Assembly (NCBI GenBank): GCA_014843695.1 | Contig: CM026403.1 | Location: 8,509,728 to 8,573,727, forward strand | Direction: 5' to 3' | Length of the DNA: 64,000 nt | DNA from: Archivesica marissinica | Lineage: Eukaryota; Mollusca; Bivalvia; Venerida; Vesicomyidae | In this document: positions 1-9,932 of the stretch, in pieces | Layout of the letters: each line of letters begins with the position of its first letter | How positions within the stretch are numbered: the stretch's first letter is position 1 | The notes under the pieces: model-generated | What the model was told of the DNA's origin: nothing | The model's input: only the letters and a program-made list of their open reading frames with translations | The model's database searches: none | Program-made: the position numbers and the translations under genes

Positions 1-2596
1 GTTGTCTGGTGGTCGTGATACTGTACCAATGTGTTGTTCCGCCCGGTACTGTGTAATGTGTTGTTCCGTCCGGTTCTGTAATGTGTTGTCTGGTGCTCGT
101 GGTACTGTACCAATGTGTTGTTCCGTCCGGTTCTGTAAAGTGTTGCCCGGTGGTCGTGATACTGTACCAATGTGTTGTTCCGTCCGGTTGTGTAAAGTGT
201 TGTCCTGTGGTCATGGTACTGTACCAATGTGTTGTTCCGTCCGGTTCTGTAAAGTGTTGTCCTGTGGTCGTGGTACTGTACCAATGTGTTGTTCCTTCCG
301 GTTGTGTAAAGTGTTGTCCTGTGGTCGTGGTACTGTACCAATGTGTTGTTCCGTCCGGTACTGTATAGTGTGCTGTTCCATCTGGTACTGTACCAATGTA
401 TTGTTCTGTCTTGTACTGTACCAATGTGTTGTTCCAACCGGTACTGTACCAATGTGTTGTTCCGTCCGGTACTGTATAATGTGTTGTTCTGTCTGGTACT
501 GTGCCAATGTGTTGTTCTGTCTGGTACTGTACCATTGTGTTGTTCTGTCTGGTACTGTACCAATGTGTTGTTCTGTCTGGTACTGTACCAATGTGTTGTT
601 CCGTCCGGTTCTGTAAAGTGTTGTCCGGTGGTCATGGTACTGTACCAATGTGTTGTTCCGTCCGGTTCTGTAAAGTGTTGTCCGGTGGTCGTGGTACTGT
701 ACCAATGTGTTGTTCCGTCCGGTTCTGTAAAGTGTTGTCCGGTGGTCATGGTACTGTACCCATTTGTTGTTCCGTCAGGTTCTGTAAAGTGTTGTCCGGT
801 GGTCGTGGTACTGTACCAATGTGTTGTTCCGTCCGGTTCTGTAAAGTGTTGTCCGGTGGTCGTGGTACTGTATCAATGTGTTGTTCCGTCCGGTACTGTG
901 TAATGTGTTGATCTGTCCGGTTCTGTAAAGTGTTGCCCGGTGGTCGTGGTACTCTACCAATGTGTTGTTCCGTCCAGTTATGTAAGTGTTTTCTGGTGGT
1001 CGTGATACTGTACCAATGTGTTTGTTCCGCCCGGTACTGTGTAATGTGTTGTTCCGTCCGGTTCTGTAATGTGTTGTCTGGTGCTCGTGGTACTGTACCA
1101 ATGTGTGTTCCGTCCGGTTCTGTAAAGTGTTGCCCGGTGGTCGTGATACTGTACCAATGTGTTGTTCCGTCCGGTTGTGTAAAGTGTTGTCCTGTGGTCA
1201 TGGTACTGTACCAATGTGTTGTTCCGTCCGGTTCTGTAAAGTGTTGTCCTGTGGTCGTGGTACTGTACCAATGTGTTGTTCCTTCCGGTTGTGTAAAGTG
1301 TTGTCCTGTGGTCGTGGTACTGTACCAATGTGTTGTTCCGTCCGGTACTGTATAGTGTGCTGTTCCATCTGGTACTGTACCAATGTATTGTTCTGTCTTG
1401 TACTGTACCAATGTGTTGTTCCAACCGGTACTGTACCAATGTGTTGTTCCGTCCGGTACTGTATAATGTGTTGTTCTGTCTGGTACTGTGCCAATGTGTT
1501 GTTCTGTCTGGTACTGTACCATTGTGTTGTTCTGTCTGGTACTGTACCAATGTGTTGTTCTGTCTGGTACTGTACCAATGTGTTGTTCCGTCCGGTTCTG
1601 TAAAGTGTTGTCCGGTGGTCATGGTACTGTACCAATGTGTTGTTCCGTCCGGTACTGTATAGTGTGTTGTTCCAACCGGTACTGTACCAATGTGTTGTTC
1701 CGTCCGGTACTGTATAATGTGTTGTTCTGTCTGGTACTGTGCCAATGTGTTGTTCTGTCTGGTACTGTACCATTGTGTTGTTCTGTCTGGTACTGTACCA
1801 ATGTGTTGTTCTGTCTGGTACTGTACCAATGTGTTGTCCGGTGGTCATGGTACTGTACCAATGTGTTGTTCCGTCAGGTTCTGTAAAGTGTTGTCCGGTG
1901 GTCGTGGTACTGTACCAATGTGTTGTTCCGTCCGGTTCTGTAAAGTGTTGTCCGGTGGTCGTGGTACTGTACCAATGTGTTGTTCCGTCCGGTTCTGTAA
2001 AGTGTTGTCCTGTGGTCGTGGTACTGTACCAATGTGTTGTTCCTTCCGGTTGTGTAAAGTGTTGTCCTGTGGTCGTGGTACTGTACCAATGTGTTGTTCC
2101 TTCCGGTACTGTATAGTGTGTTGTTCCATCTGGTACTGTACCAATGTATTGTTCTGTCTTGTACTGTACCAATGTGTTGTTCCAACCGGTACTGTACCAA
2201 TGTGTTGTTCCGTCCGGTACTGTATAATGTGTTGTTCTGTCTGGTACTGTGCCAATGTGTTGTTCTGTCTGGTACTGTACCATTGTGTTGTTCTGTCTGG
2301 TACTGTACCAATGTGTTGTTCTGTCTGGTACTGTACCAATGTGTTGTTCCGTCCGGTTCTGTAAAGTGTTGTCCGGTGGTCATGGTACTGTACCAATGTG
2401 TTGTTCCGTCCGGTACTGTATAGTGTGTTGTTCCAACCGGTACTGTACCAATGTGTTGTTCCGTCCGGTACTGTATAATGTGTTGTTCTGTCTGGTACTG
2501 TGCCAATGTGTTGTTCTGTCTGGTACTGTACCATTGTGTTGTTCTGTCTGGTACTGTACCAATGTGTTGTTCTGTCTGGTACTGTACCAATGTGTT
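1..2596. repeat. 28/57-bp minisatellite array with higher-order structure
   Basis: Tandem array built from 28-bp units and 57-bp double units, most containing the perfect dyad GGTACTGTACC followed by a T/G-rich stretch. Blocks recur at larger spacing: 1-600 matches 988-1590 (offset 987), 1330-1660 matches 2091-2420 (offset 761), and 1488 matches 1739 and 2249 matches 2500 (offset 251). The 57-bp unit is a multiple of three, so long open frames persist on both strands; these give repetitive Cys/Val or Thr/Gln peptides with no sign of a real protein. The array runs into a scaffold gap, so its true length is unknown. Confidence 0.95.
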
Positions 2597-3596
2597 NNNN
2601 NNNNNNNNNNNNNNNNNNNNNNNNNNNNNNNNNNNNNNNNNNNNNNNNNNNNNNNNNNNNNNNNNNNNNNNNNNNNNNNNNNNNNNNNNNNNNNNNNNNN
2701 NNNNNNNNNNNNNNNNNNNNNNNNNNNNNNNNNNNNNNNNNNNNNNNNNNNNNNNNNNNNNNNNNNNNNNNNNNNNNNNNNNNNNNNNNNNNNNNNNNNN
2801 NNNNNNNNNNNNNNNNNNNNNNNNNNNNNNNNNNNNNNNNNNNNNNNNNNNNNNNNNNNNNNNNNNNNNNNNNNNNNNNNNNNNNNNNNNNNNNNNNNNN
2901 NNNNNNNNNNNNNNNNNNNNNNNNNNNNNNNNNNNNNNNNNNNNNNNNNNNNNNNNNNNNNNNNNNNNNNNNNNNNNNNNNNNNNNNNNNNNNNNNNNNN
3001 NNNNNNNNNNNNNNNNNNNNNNNNNNNNNNNNNNNNNNNNNNNNNNNNNNNNNNNNNNNNNNNNNNNNNNNNNNNNNNNNNNNNNNNNNNNNNNNNNNNN
3101 NNNNNNNNNNNNNNNNNNNNNNNNNNNNNNNNNNNNNNNNNNNNNNNNNNNNNNNNNNNNNNNNNNNNNNNNNNNNNNNNNNNNNNNNNNNNNNNNNNNN
3201 NNNNNNNNNNNNNNNNNNNNNNNNNNNNNNNNNNNNNNNNNNNNNNNNNNNNNNNNNNNNNNNNNNNNNNNNNNNNNNNNNNNNNNNNNNNNNNNNNNNN
3301 NNNNNNNNNNNNNNNNNNNNNNNNNNNNNNNNNNNNNNNNNNNNNNNNNNNNNNNNNNNNNNNNNNNNNNNNNNNNNNNNNNNNNNNNNNNNNNNNNNNN
3401 NNNNNNNNNNNNNNNNNNNNNNNNNNNNNNNNNNNNNNNNNNNNNNNNNNNNNNNNNNNNNNNNNNNNNNNNNNNNNNNNNNNNNNNNNNNNNNNNNNNN
3501 NNNNNNNNNNNNNNNNNNNNNNNNNNNNNNNNNNNNNNNNNNNNNNNNNNNNNNNNNNNNNNNNNNNNNNNNNNNNNNNNNNNNNNNNNNNNNNNN
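2597..3596. other. assembly gap, exactly 1000 N
   Basis: Uncalled bases. The round length, identical to the other two gaps, marks a nominal scaffold gap and not a measured distance. Minisatellite sequence lies on both sides. Confidence 0.99.
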
Positions 3597-5090
3597 CCAA
3601 TGTGTCGTTCCCTCCGGTACTGTACCAATGTGTGCCGTGTTGTGTTGTGCTGTGCTATATTGCTCCCGTGTACCGTTGTTTGATGTGCGGTGCGGTGCCG
3701 TGTTGTATTGGTCTGTGCGGTACTGTATACGTGGGTGCCGTGTTACTAGTATGTTTTTCCGTCCGATACTGTACCAGTCGGTCGTGATATATTGTGTTGT
3801 ACGGTGTGGTGCTGTACCTGTGTGCGGTGACGTGTTGTGCGGTGCGATACTTTATCTACATGCCGTGTTGTTGTTATGTGCTGTACTGTACTGTACCAGT
3901 ATGCTGTGCCGTGTTGTGTTGTTCTGTGCTGTACCTGGGTGCCGTGTTGTGTTGTGTTGTTATGTGCTGTACTGTACCAGTATGCTGTGCCGTGTTGTGT
4001 TCTGTGCTGTACTGTACTGTACCTGGGTGCCGTGTTGTGTTGTATTGTGTTATGTGCTGTACTGTACCTGTATGCTGTGCCGTGTTGTGTTGTTCTGTGC
4101 TGTACTGTACCTGGGTGCCGTGTTGTGTTGTGTTGTGTTATGTGCTGTACTGTACCTGGGTGCCGTGTTGTGTTGTGTTGTGTTATGTGCTGTACTGTAC
4201 CTGTATGCTGTGCCGTGTTGTGTTGTTCTGTGCTGTACTGTACCTGGGTGCCGTGTTGTGTTGTGTTATGTGCTGTACTGTACCTGGGTGCCGTGTTGTG
4301 TTGTGTTGTGTTATGTGCTGTACTGTACCTGTATGCTGTGCCGTGTTGTGTTGTTCTGTGCTGTACTGTACCTGGGTGCCGTGTTGTGTTGTGTTGTGTT
4401 ATGTGCTGTACTGTACCTGTATGCTGTGCCGTGTTGTGTTGTTCTGTGCTGTACTGTACCTGGGTGCCGTGTTGTGTTGTGTTGTTCTGTGCTGTACTGT
4501 ACCTGGGTGCCGTGTTGTGTTGTGTTGTTATGTGCTGTACTGTACCTGGGTGCCGTGTTGTGTTATGTGCTGTACTGTACCTGGGTGCCGTGTTGTGTTA
4601 TGTGCTGTGCTGTACCTGGGTGCCGTGTTGTGTTATGTGCTGTACTGTACCTGGGTGCCGTGTTGTGTTATGTGCTGTACTGTACCTGGGTGCCGTGTTG
4701 TGTTATGTGCTGTACTGTACCTGGGTTGCCGTGTTGTGTTATGTGCTGTACTGTACCTGTGTGCCGTGTTGTGTTATGTGCTGTACTGTACCTGGGTGCC
4801 GTGTTGTGTTATGTGCTGTGCTGTACCTGGGTGCCGTGTTGTGTTATGTGCTGTACTGTACCTGGGTGCCGTGTTGTGTTATGTGCTGTACTGTACCTGG
4901 GTGCCGTGTTGTGTTATGTGCTGTACTGTACCTGGGTGCCGTGTTGTGTTATGTGCTGTACTGTACCTGGGTGCCGTGTTGTGTTGTGTTGTTATGTGCT
5001 GTACTGTACCTGGGTGCCGTGTTGTGTTGTGTTGTTCTGTGCTGTACTGTACCTGGGTGCCGTGTTATGTTAATCCGCCCGGTACTGTAC
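3597..5090. repeat. 35-bp minisatellite array
   Basis: Tandem array whose most regular part (about 4550-4980) has a 35-bp unit built from GTGCCGTGTTGTGTTAT followed by GTGCTGTACTGTACCTGG. Units before 4550 vary in length through extra TTGTG or TGTAC steps. The first 20-30 bases after the gap still resemble the 28-bp array (CCAATGTG..GTTCC..CCGGTACTGTACC), and the last copy near 5077-5095 returns to CCGGTACTGTACC, so the two arrays look like one locus with drifted unit type. Overlapping long frames here are artefacts of stop-poor repeats. Confidence 0.93.
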
Positions 5091-5299
5091 CAGTCTGTGG
5101 TGATATCTTCTTCTTCTTGGTGATTTCGGCACTCCCTCAATATTGAGGATTATTTATCGTCGCTGGTGAATTTTGAGATGATGATATTTACAATGATTAA
5201 TTAACAAATGTTGTGTTGTCCGGTCCTGTAGTGTGCCTGCAATAGGAATACTGTGAAATGTTTTATGTATCCCTTCAATAACCGTCACCAATGTGTTGA
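5091..5299. other. non-repetitive spacer, no gene seen
   Basis: About 200 bp between two minisatellites. It is A/T-rich, with a CTT run near 5108. I see no ORF, RNA gene or recognisable mobile-element sequence. Confidence 0.6.
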
Positions 5300-6242
5300 C
5301 ATGGGACATCTGGTTCACATAGATGACAGGTGAGCATCTGGTTCACATATAGATGACAGGTGAGCATCTGGTTCACATATAGATGACAGGTGAGCACCTG
5401 CTTCACATAGATGAAAGGTGATTACCTGGTTCACATAGATGACAGGTGAGCACCTGCTTCACATAGATGAAAGGTGAGCACCTGGTTCACATAGATGACA
5501 AGTGGGCACCTGGTTCACATATATGACAGGTGAGCATCTGGTTCACATAGATGACAGGTGAGCATCTGGTTCACATATAGATGACAGGTGAGCATCTGGT
5601 TCACATATAGATGACAGGTGAGCACCTGCTTCACATAGATGGAAGGTGAGCACCTGGTTGACATAGATGACAGGTGAGCATCTGGTTCACATAGATGACA
5701 GGTGAGCATCTGGTTCACATATAGATGACAGGCGAGCATCTGGTTCACATATAGATGACAGGTGAGCACCTGCTTCATAGATGGAATGTGAGCACCTGGT
5801 TGACATAGATGACAGGTGAGCATCTGGTTCACATAGATGACAGGTGAGCATCTGGTTCATATATAGATGACAGGTGAGCATCTGGTTCACATATAGATGA
5901 CAGGTGAGCATCTGGTTCACATAGATGACAGATGATCACCTGGTTCACATAGATGACAGGTGAGCACCTGGTTCACATATATGACAGGTGAGCACCAGGT
6001 TCACATATATGGAAGGTGAGCACCAGGTTCACAGAGATGAATGGTGAGCACCTGGTGCAGATATATGACAGGTGAACACCTGGTTCAGATAGATGACACG
6101 TGAGCACTTGGTTCACAGAGATGGCAGGTGATCACCTGGTTCACAGAGATGACAGGCGAGCACCTGGTTCACAGAGATGGCAGGTGAGCACCTGGTTCAC
6201 ATAGATGACAGGTGCGCACCTGGTTCACATTGATGACAGGTG
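5300..6242. repeat. 28/30-bp minisatellite with CACCTG/CAGGTG dyads
   Basis: About 33 tandem units of 28 bp (30 bp where CATATAG replaces CATAG). A typical unit holds CACCTGGTTCACATAG then ATGACAGGTGAGC, so CACCTG and its reverse complement CAGGTG occur in each unit. Each ACAGGTGAGC also matches the 5' splice-site consensus CAG|GTGAG on the strand of the downstream sulfotransferase exons. Units toward 6000-6240 are more divergent (CAGAGATG, CATATATGAC). Confidence 0.95.
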
Positions 6243-6386
6243 GGCGATGTGGAGCATATAGGGCCTTGTGTGTAATTTGTCAGGAAATGGCGGCCATCTT
6301 GGAATTTGAATATTGGGTGAAATAAATTATTTTTGGTTTTTATCATTTATAGTTCCGAGTTATTGAATAAACAATAACGGTTTGGC
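6243..6386. other. non-repetitive spacer, no gene seen
   Basis: A/T-rich sequence between two arrays, containing AAATGGCGGCCATCTTGG. It is probably intronic sequence of the sulfotransferase gene. Confidence 0.5.
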
Positions 6387-6853
6387 GATTGGGTGACGTT
6401 CATTGACCTTTTATAGCGATATTATGATTGGGTGACGTTCATTGACCTTTTATAGCGATATTATGATTGGGTGACGTTCATTGATCTTTAATAGCGATAT
6501 TATGATTGGGTGACGTTCATTGACCTTTCATTTCAGATATTATGATTGGGTGACGTTCATTGACCTTTCATTGCAGATATTATGATTGGGTGACGTTCAT
6601 TGACCTTTTATAGCGATAGTATGATTGGGTGACGTTCATTGATCTTTAATAGCGATATTATGATTGGGTGACGTTCATTGACCTTTCATTTCAGATATTA
6701 TGATTGGGTGACGTTCATTGACCTTTCATTGCAGATATTATGATTGGGTGACGTTCATTGACCTTTCATTGCAGATAGTATGATTGGGTGACGTTCATTG
6801 ACCTTTTATAGCGATATTATGATTGGGTGACGTTCATTGAACTTTCATTGCAG
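6387..6853 (+). repeat. 39/40-bp array carrying repeated 3' splice-site sequence
   Basis: Twelve copies starting with GATTGGGTGACGTTCATTG, at 6387, 6426, 6465, 6504, 6544, 6584, 6623, 6662, 6702, 6742, 6782 and 6821. The tail of a unit is either TTTTATAGCGATATTAT or CTTTCATTGCAGATATTAT. The final copy runs straight into the sulfotransferase exon, so CTTTCATTGCAG is the exon's own acceptor. Five upstream units keep a similar pyrimidine tract plus CAG (ending at 6536, 6576, 6694, 6734 and 6774), i.e. decoy acceptors. Confidence 0.93.
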
Positions 6854-7017
6854 ATATTTGCCGAAAGATCTCAAAGATTCCAAAACAAAGATAGTGTTAT
6901 GTTTTCGCAATCCAAAAGACACGGCGGTATCATTTTACAACCATACAAGGTGTCTGAAGCAGTATGACTACGCCGGCAAGTTTGCTGATTGGCTTCCACT
7001 CTACCTGCAAGGAAAAT
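6854..7017 (+). CDS. cytosolic sulfotransferase, first visible exon
   Basis: Internal exon of a PAPS-dependent sulfotransferase (SULT-like family), which transfers sulfonate from PAPS to hydroxyls or amines of small molecules in the cytosol. It encodes YLPKDLKDSKTK then RNPKDTAVSFYN, the conserved block that binds the 3'-phosphate of PAPS, and ends at DWLPLYLQGK. The acceptor is CTTTCATTGCAG (to 6853) and the donor AAAAT|GTAAGA at 7018. It enters on the third base of a codon and leaves one base (T) of a split codon. The upstream exons with the 5'-phosphosulfate loop are not visible; they lie left of the window or in the gap. An apparent open frame reaching back to 6837 is intronic repeat. Confidence 0.9.
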
Positions 7018-7182
7018 GTAAGAATCTTTATCTCATAATTTACTAACACTTTGTTTTCAGTCAACTGGGTTTTCATTTCTGGGGCGGGTCAATTACTAAA
7101 AGTCTAATGTCAAACCTGTTCCGTTGGTTCGACGTATGTAATATGTCTTGATTTGGTTGCAACTTTTGTATTGTTGTCTATA

Positions 7183-7360
7183 CAGTTAAACCTCTTGTTA
7201 GAGGTCACCTCTATTAAGCAACTACCCTGTATTAAGCAGCCAGTTTTCAGATTCCCATATGTTGATTTATTATACATTTGACCTCTACTAAACAGCCATC
7301 TGTGTTAAGCAGCCACTTTCTGTGATTCCATTGCCTGGCTGCTTAAGACAGGTTTGACTG
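7183..7360. mobile_element. 178-bp MITE with mariner/pogo-like ends
   Basis: The element begins CAGTTAAACCT and ends AGGTTTGACTG, near-perfect inverted termini of at least 11 bp, flanked by TA at 7181-7182 and 7361-7362. The TA target duplication and CAGT(T/C)AAACCT termini fit Tc1/mariner/pogo-type non-autonomous elements. It has no coding capacity and lies in the first visible sulfotransferase intron. Confidence 0.75.
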
Positions 7361-7499
7361 TATATACATAGTCAAACGTGTGTTGAAGACCATATCCGAA
7401 ACCTCTGTGAATATAGCGGACCGCCCATGTGGCTCCGTATCATGATATTTCTACATGGTACCTGGAGACTGCCATTACCCTCTCACTGTTTGTTTGTTT

Positions 7500-7705
7500 G
7501 TTCGCATTTTGCGCCTGCATCATCACCATTTTGGGCTATATCGCCGGTGGGCAGTTTACCTAACAACACCTTTCATGAGCAGGCTCCAGCGGTTAACCAG
7601 TACTTGGTGCACCAAACTCCGTAAGAAACTACCAACTTTTTCATATAAATGAGCGGGGCTGGACCCCGTGACCCCGAGTGATGGTCTCTACATGGAACCT
7701 CTCTC
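7500..7705 (-). mobile_element. SINE family B fragment, reverse orientation
   Basis: On the minus strand this reads as the body seen at 30575-30720: ATATGAAAAAGTTGGTAGTTT, GGTGCACCAAGTACTGGTTAACC, CTGGAGCCTGC, then GTTAGGTAAACTGCCC. The tRNA-derived head is partly lost toward 7700, where GGGGTCACGG and GAGCCCC..CTCAT are still recognisable. Short open frames in the region are shadows of the SINE. Confidence 0.65.
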
Positions 7706-8097
7706 AATGCTAACAACGTTATCTTATAACATCATCATGGAAGCTCTCGGCTTGTTTTCCAATCCATTTCAAATATCTTGTGTATTGTATACTGTATAAT
7801 TATATATTGTGTGAACTGAATAAAATACTAACCTGGAGACTGCCTTCATCCTCTCTTAAAACACTATCGTGACGTCATATCTTTGTACTTGCAGTCCATT
7901 ATTATTAATAATAGACTTGTGCCAAAAGGCCAGAGTATTATATTAAATGCTAAGCGTACATGCAGGAAATTAGCAATTTTAATTAGTAGGATCTTGTTAT
8001 ATAAGTGTGTTTTATGTAAGATATAAGCCTAAAATGGATCCAATATGTAAAATATTGTTACTCTCTTCGGCGCTGCGTCTCACACAGTCAAATATTT

Positions 8098-8501
8098 GGT
8101 AATGGGACAGGTGTGACCCTGGACAGGTGTGACCCCGTTTGGGACACAAACACACAACACAAGACAACCTTCTTGATTCTACCGCTGTTTGGTGGGCCTA
8201 AACATGCAGTATACATACATACTGAAGTACAATACACCTTGTTCTATAACCTATTTTATGGTACATATTTATTTATATATCTGAACATTACTTACTATAT
8301 GTAGTGTTTAAATGAAATTGACAAGAAAAATAACTGCCATTAACTGGCCAATTTCTTGTCCAATACACATGTTAAACTACACCTTAATCTAAAATAATGT
8401 GGTCATACCTATCATATAACCTGGTCATACCTAGACCTAGTCCCTAAACGGGGTCACACCTGTCCAGGGTCACACTGTCCAGGGTCACACCTGTCCTATA
8501 T
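8098..8501. mobile_element. 404-bp non-autonomous TIR element with 10-bp target duplication
   Basis: The ends are inverted copies of GGACAGGTGTGACCCTGG..ACCCCGTTTGGGAC, left at about 8103-8141 and right at about 8440-8497; the right end has one extra internal iteration. It is flanked by the direct repeat TCAAATATTT (8088-8097 and 8502-8511), present once in the uninterrupted host copy at 15167-15185. A 9-10-bp duplication would suit a Mutator-like element, but no superfamily can be assigned without a transposase. Confidence 0.7.
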
Positions 8502-8518
8502 TCAAATATTTTACATAT

Positions 8519-8760
8519 GTGTGAGTTTTGCGTTTATTTCAATCAATGAGCGACGTCTCCTGAAGAGATTAGTCATTTTAGATTTGTTTGGAGGATAGTG
8601 CAATGATACAGCCATGCAGAGAGAGAGAGAGAGAGAGAGAGAGGGGTGGGGGGGGAGAGAGAGAGACCCATTACGTGCACAGTGTAAAGCACCGACACGA
8701 GACCTCGGTTTTAAGTTAGTCCCATCTGAAAGACTGTTAATATTATTAGTGTCAGACGGG
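8519..8760 (-). mobile_element. SINE family A, reverse orientation, expanded GA tract
   Basis: Reverse complement of the SINE at 8809-9101: TTTATTT tail on the left, then GAAGAGATTAGTCATTTTAG, GGATAGTGCAATGATAC, CACCGACACGAGACCTCGG, and CAGACGGG on the right, where the tRNA head is truncated. A GA/G tract (8615-8667) interrupts the body. Direct repeats TATTTTACAT (8507-8516) and TATTTTATAT (8761-8770) look like its target duplication. Confidence 0.8.
8615..8667. repeat. (GA)n microsatellite with poly-G
   Basis: GA dinucleotide run, then GGGGTGGGGGGGG and further GA, inside the reverse SINE. Confidence 0.95.
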
Positions 8761-8808
8761 TATTTTATATATTGGATCGTTTCCGGCTTATATCCTATAC
8801 ATAAGGCA

Positions 8809-9101
8809 ACAGACAGATCTGTAGTCCAGTGGTAACACGCTGGACTGGTAATCCAGGGATCGCAGGTTCGATCCCCCGTCTGACCCTAATAAGATTAACT
8901 GTCTTTCAGATGCGACGTTAAACCGAGGTCTCGTGTCGGTGCTGTACACCGTGCACGTAAAAGAACCAGAGGAGACGCTGGAATGGGTCTCTTGTCTGTA
9001 TCATTACACTATCCTCCAAAAATCTAAAATGACTAATCTCTTCAGGAGGCGTCGCTCATATGGGCAACCGGTAGCGACGATAAATAAACGTAAAACACAC
9101 T
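8809..9101 (+). mobile_element. tRNA-derived SINE family A, near full length
   Basis: The head resembles a tRNA, with an A-box-like TAGTCCAGTGG, an anticodon-arm CTGGACTGGTAATCCAG (GGT in the anticodon position) and a B box GGTTCGATCCC. Then comes a body with ACCGAGGTCTCGTGTCGGTGC and GGAATGGGTCTCTTG, and the 3' tail GGTAGCGACGATAAATAAACG. Flanking direct repeats TACATAAGGCA (8798-8808 and 9102-9112) are its target duplication. Inserted in a sulfotransferase intron in the sense orientation. Confidence 0.88.
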
Positions 9102-9151
9102 TACATAAGGCATATATTCACCTGTTTTATTGTATATACTACTTGTTTCAG

Positions 9152-9255
9152 TGGAATATGGAAAATACACGGACTATCTGTTGCAATGGGAGAAGGCTAT
9201 TAATGATGGTTTGGATAACCCCCTTCATGTATTATACTACGAAGATCTCAAATTG
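9152..9255 (+). CDS. cytosolic sulfotransferase, second visible exon
   Basis: Exon of 104 nt. The acceptor is CTTGTTTCAG and the donor TTG|GTAAGT. With the T from the previous exon it reads LEYGKYTDYLLQW, then EKAINDGL, then NPLHVLYYEDLKL. The pattern EYGxxxDYLLxW followed by (V/L)LYYEDLK is typical of the middle of cytosolic sulfotransferases, between the PAPS 3'-phosphate block and the C-terminal PAPS motif. The exon ends on a complete codon (phase 0), matching the phase of the next exon. Confidence 0.9.
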
Positions 9256-9704
9256 GTAAGTATACAGTGTATAGTACATGTACTTCAGAGTAAATCATAT
9301 GGATGTACGTATTTTATTCCACTGATAAATTTCTACATTACATTGGAAAGCATAAAGTAAATATATTAATCTAACCACCATATTTCCTAGTGGTCATAAA
9401 TGACGTCATAAAAGCCATCATACATGACGTCAACGACGGCTTTAGTCCGAAAACCTTCACGTTGACAGAATTTCAACATACAGCGGCTAGGTACCACACA
9501 TGCAAAACCAGTGAGAAATCAAATGTGTTATTCCACTGCTTTCAACCAAATTCCCGAATAACATATTTTATTTCATTGATAAATTTCTATATTTTATTGG
9601 AAGGCATAACACAAAGATACAGATCGTACCACCATATTTCCTAAGTGGTCTTTCATTTGGAAATATTGCATTTACTGTTACATGAATATATTTCATGTCA
9701 TCAG

Positions 9705-9876
9705 ATTGGTGAACAAGAACTGGACAAGTTGTTGCGATTCTTAGATGTAGAACTCGAGGAACAGCTAAAGAAAGACATCCTGGATCAATGTGGTTTTGAA
9801 AAAATGGCAAAAGAAAAGATTCCAGAAGATGTTTCAGGCAACATGTTTAACAAAGGTTTCCACATATACAGGAAAG
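9705..9876 (+). CDS. cytosolic sulfotransferase, third visible exon
   Basis: Exon of 172 nt with acceptor TGTCATCAG and donor AAAG|GTATGT. It encodes IGEQELDKLLRFLDVEL, DILDQCGFEKMAKEK and NKGFHIYRKG. The region corresponds to the family's F(L)(G)...I...C.F..M pattern, and the last residues, RKG, start the C-terminal PAPS-binding signature, completed by the next exon. It ends with one base of a split codon (G), in phase with the exon at 12243. Confidence 0.9.
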
Positions 9877-9932
9877 GTATGTTTTGGTTTTGCTCTGAAC
9901 ATTTGCCTTATATAAAACTAATGCTGTCTGGC

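Larger units (their letters stand above)
7850..8798 (+). repeat. dispersed hairpin element (copy 1), split by two insertions
   Basis: Matches 14945-15224, where the element is uninterrupted. The pieces are 7850-8097, 8502-8518 and 8761-8798. Its right half is a hairpin, GATATAAGCC..GATCCAATATGTAAA against TTACATATTGGATCG..GGCTTATAT. The two interruptions are a TIR element (8098-8501) and a reverse SINE (8519-8760), so the hairpin element is the oldest layer. No coding capacity is visible. Confidence 0.75.

Noticed and set aside
1..5146. Long Cys/Val/Leu-rich open frames on both strands
   Set aside because: They arise because the repeat units lack stops and several unit lengths are multiples of three. 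Frames overlap on both strands and some pass through N runs.
6837..6853. Start of the sulfotransferase at 6837
   Set aside because: The bases before 6854 are part of the minisatellite and of the splice acceptor; the exon begins inside a codon, so upstream exons must exist.
8811..8886. A functional tRNA-Thr gene
   Set aside because: The A and B boxes and anticodon arm are present, but the sequence continues into a SINE body with target duplications, and the same head recurs in at least four SINE copies.
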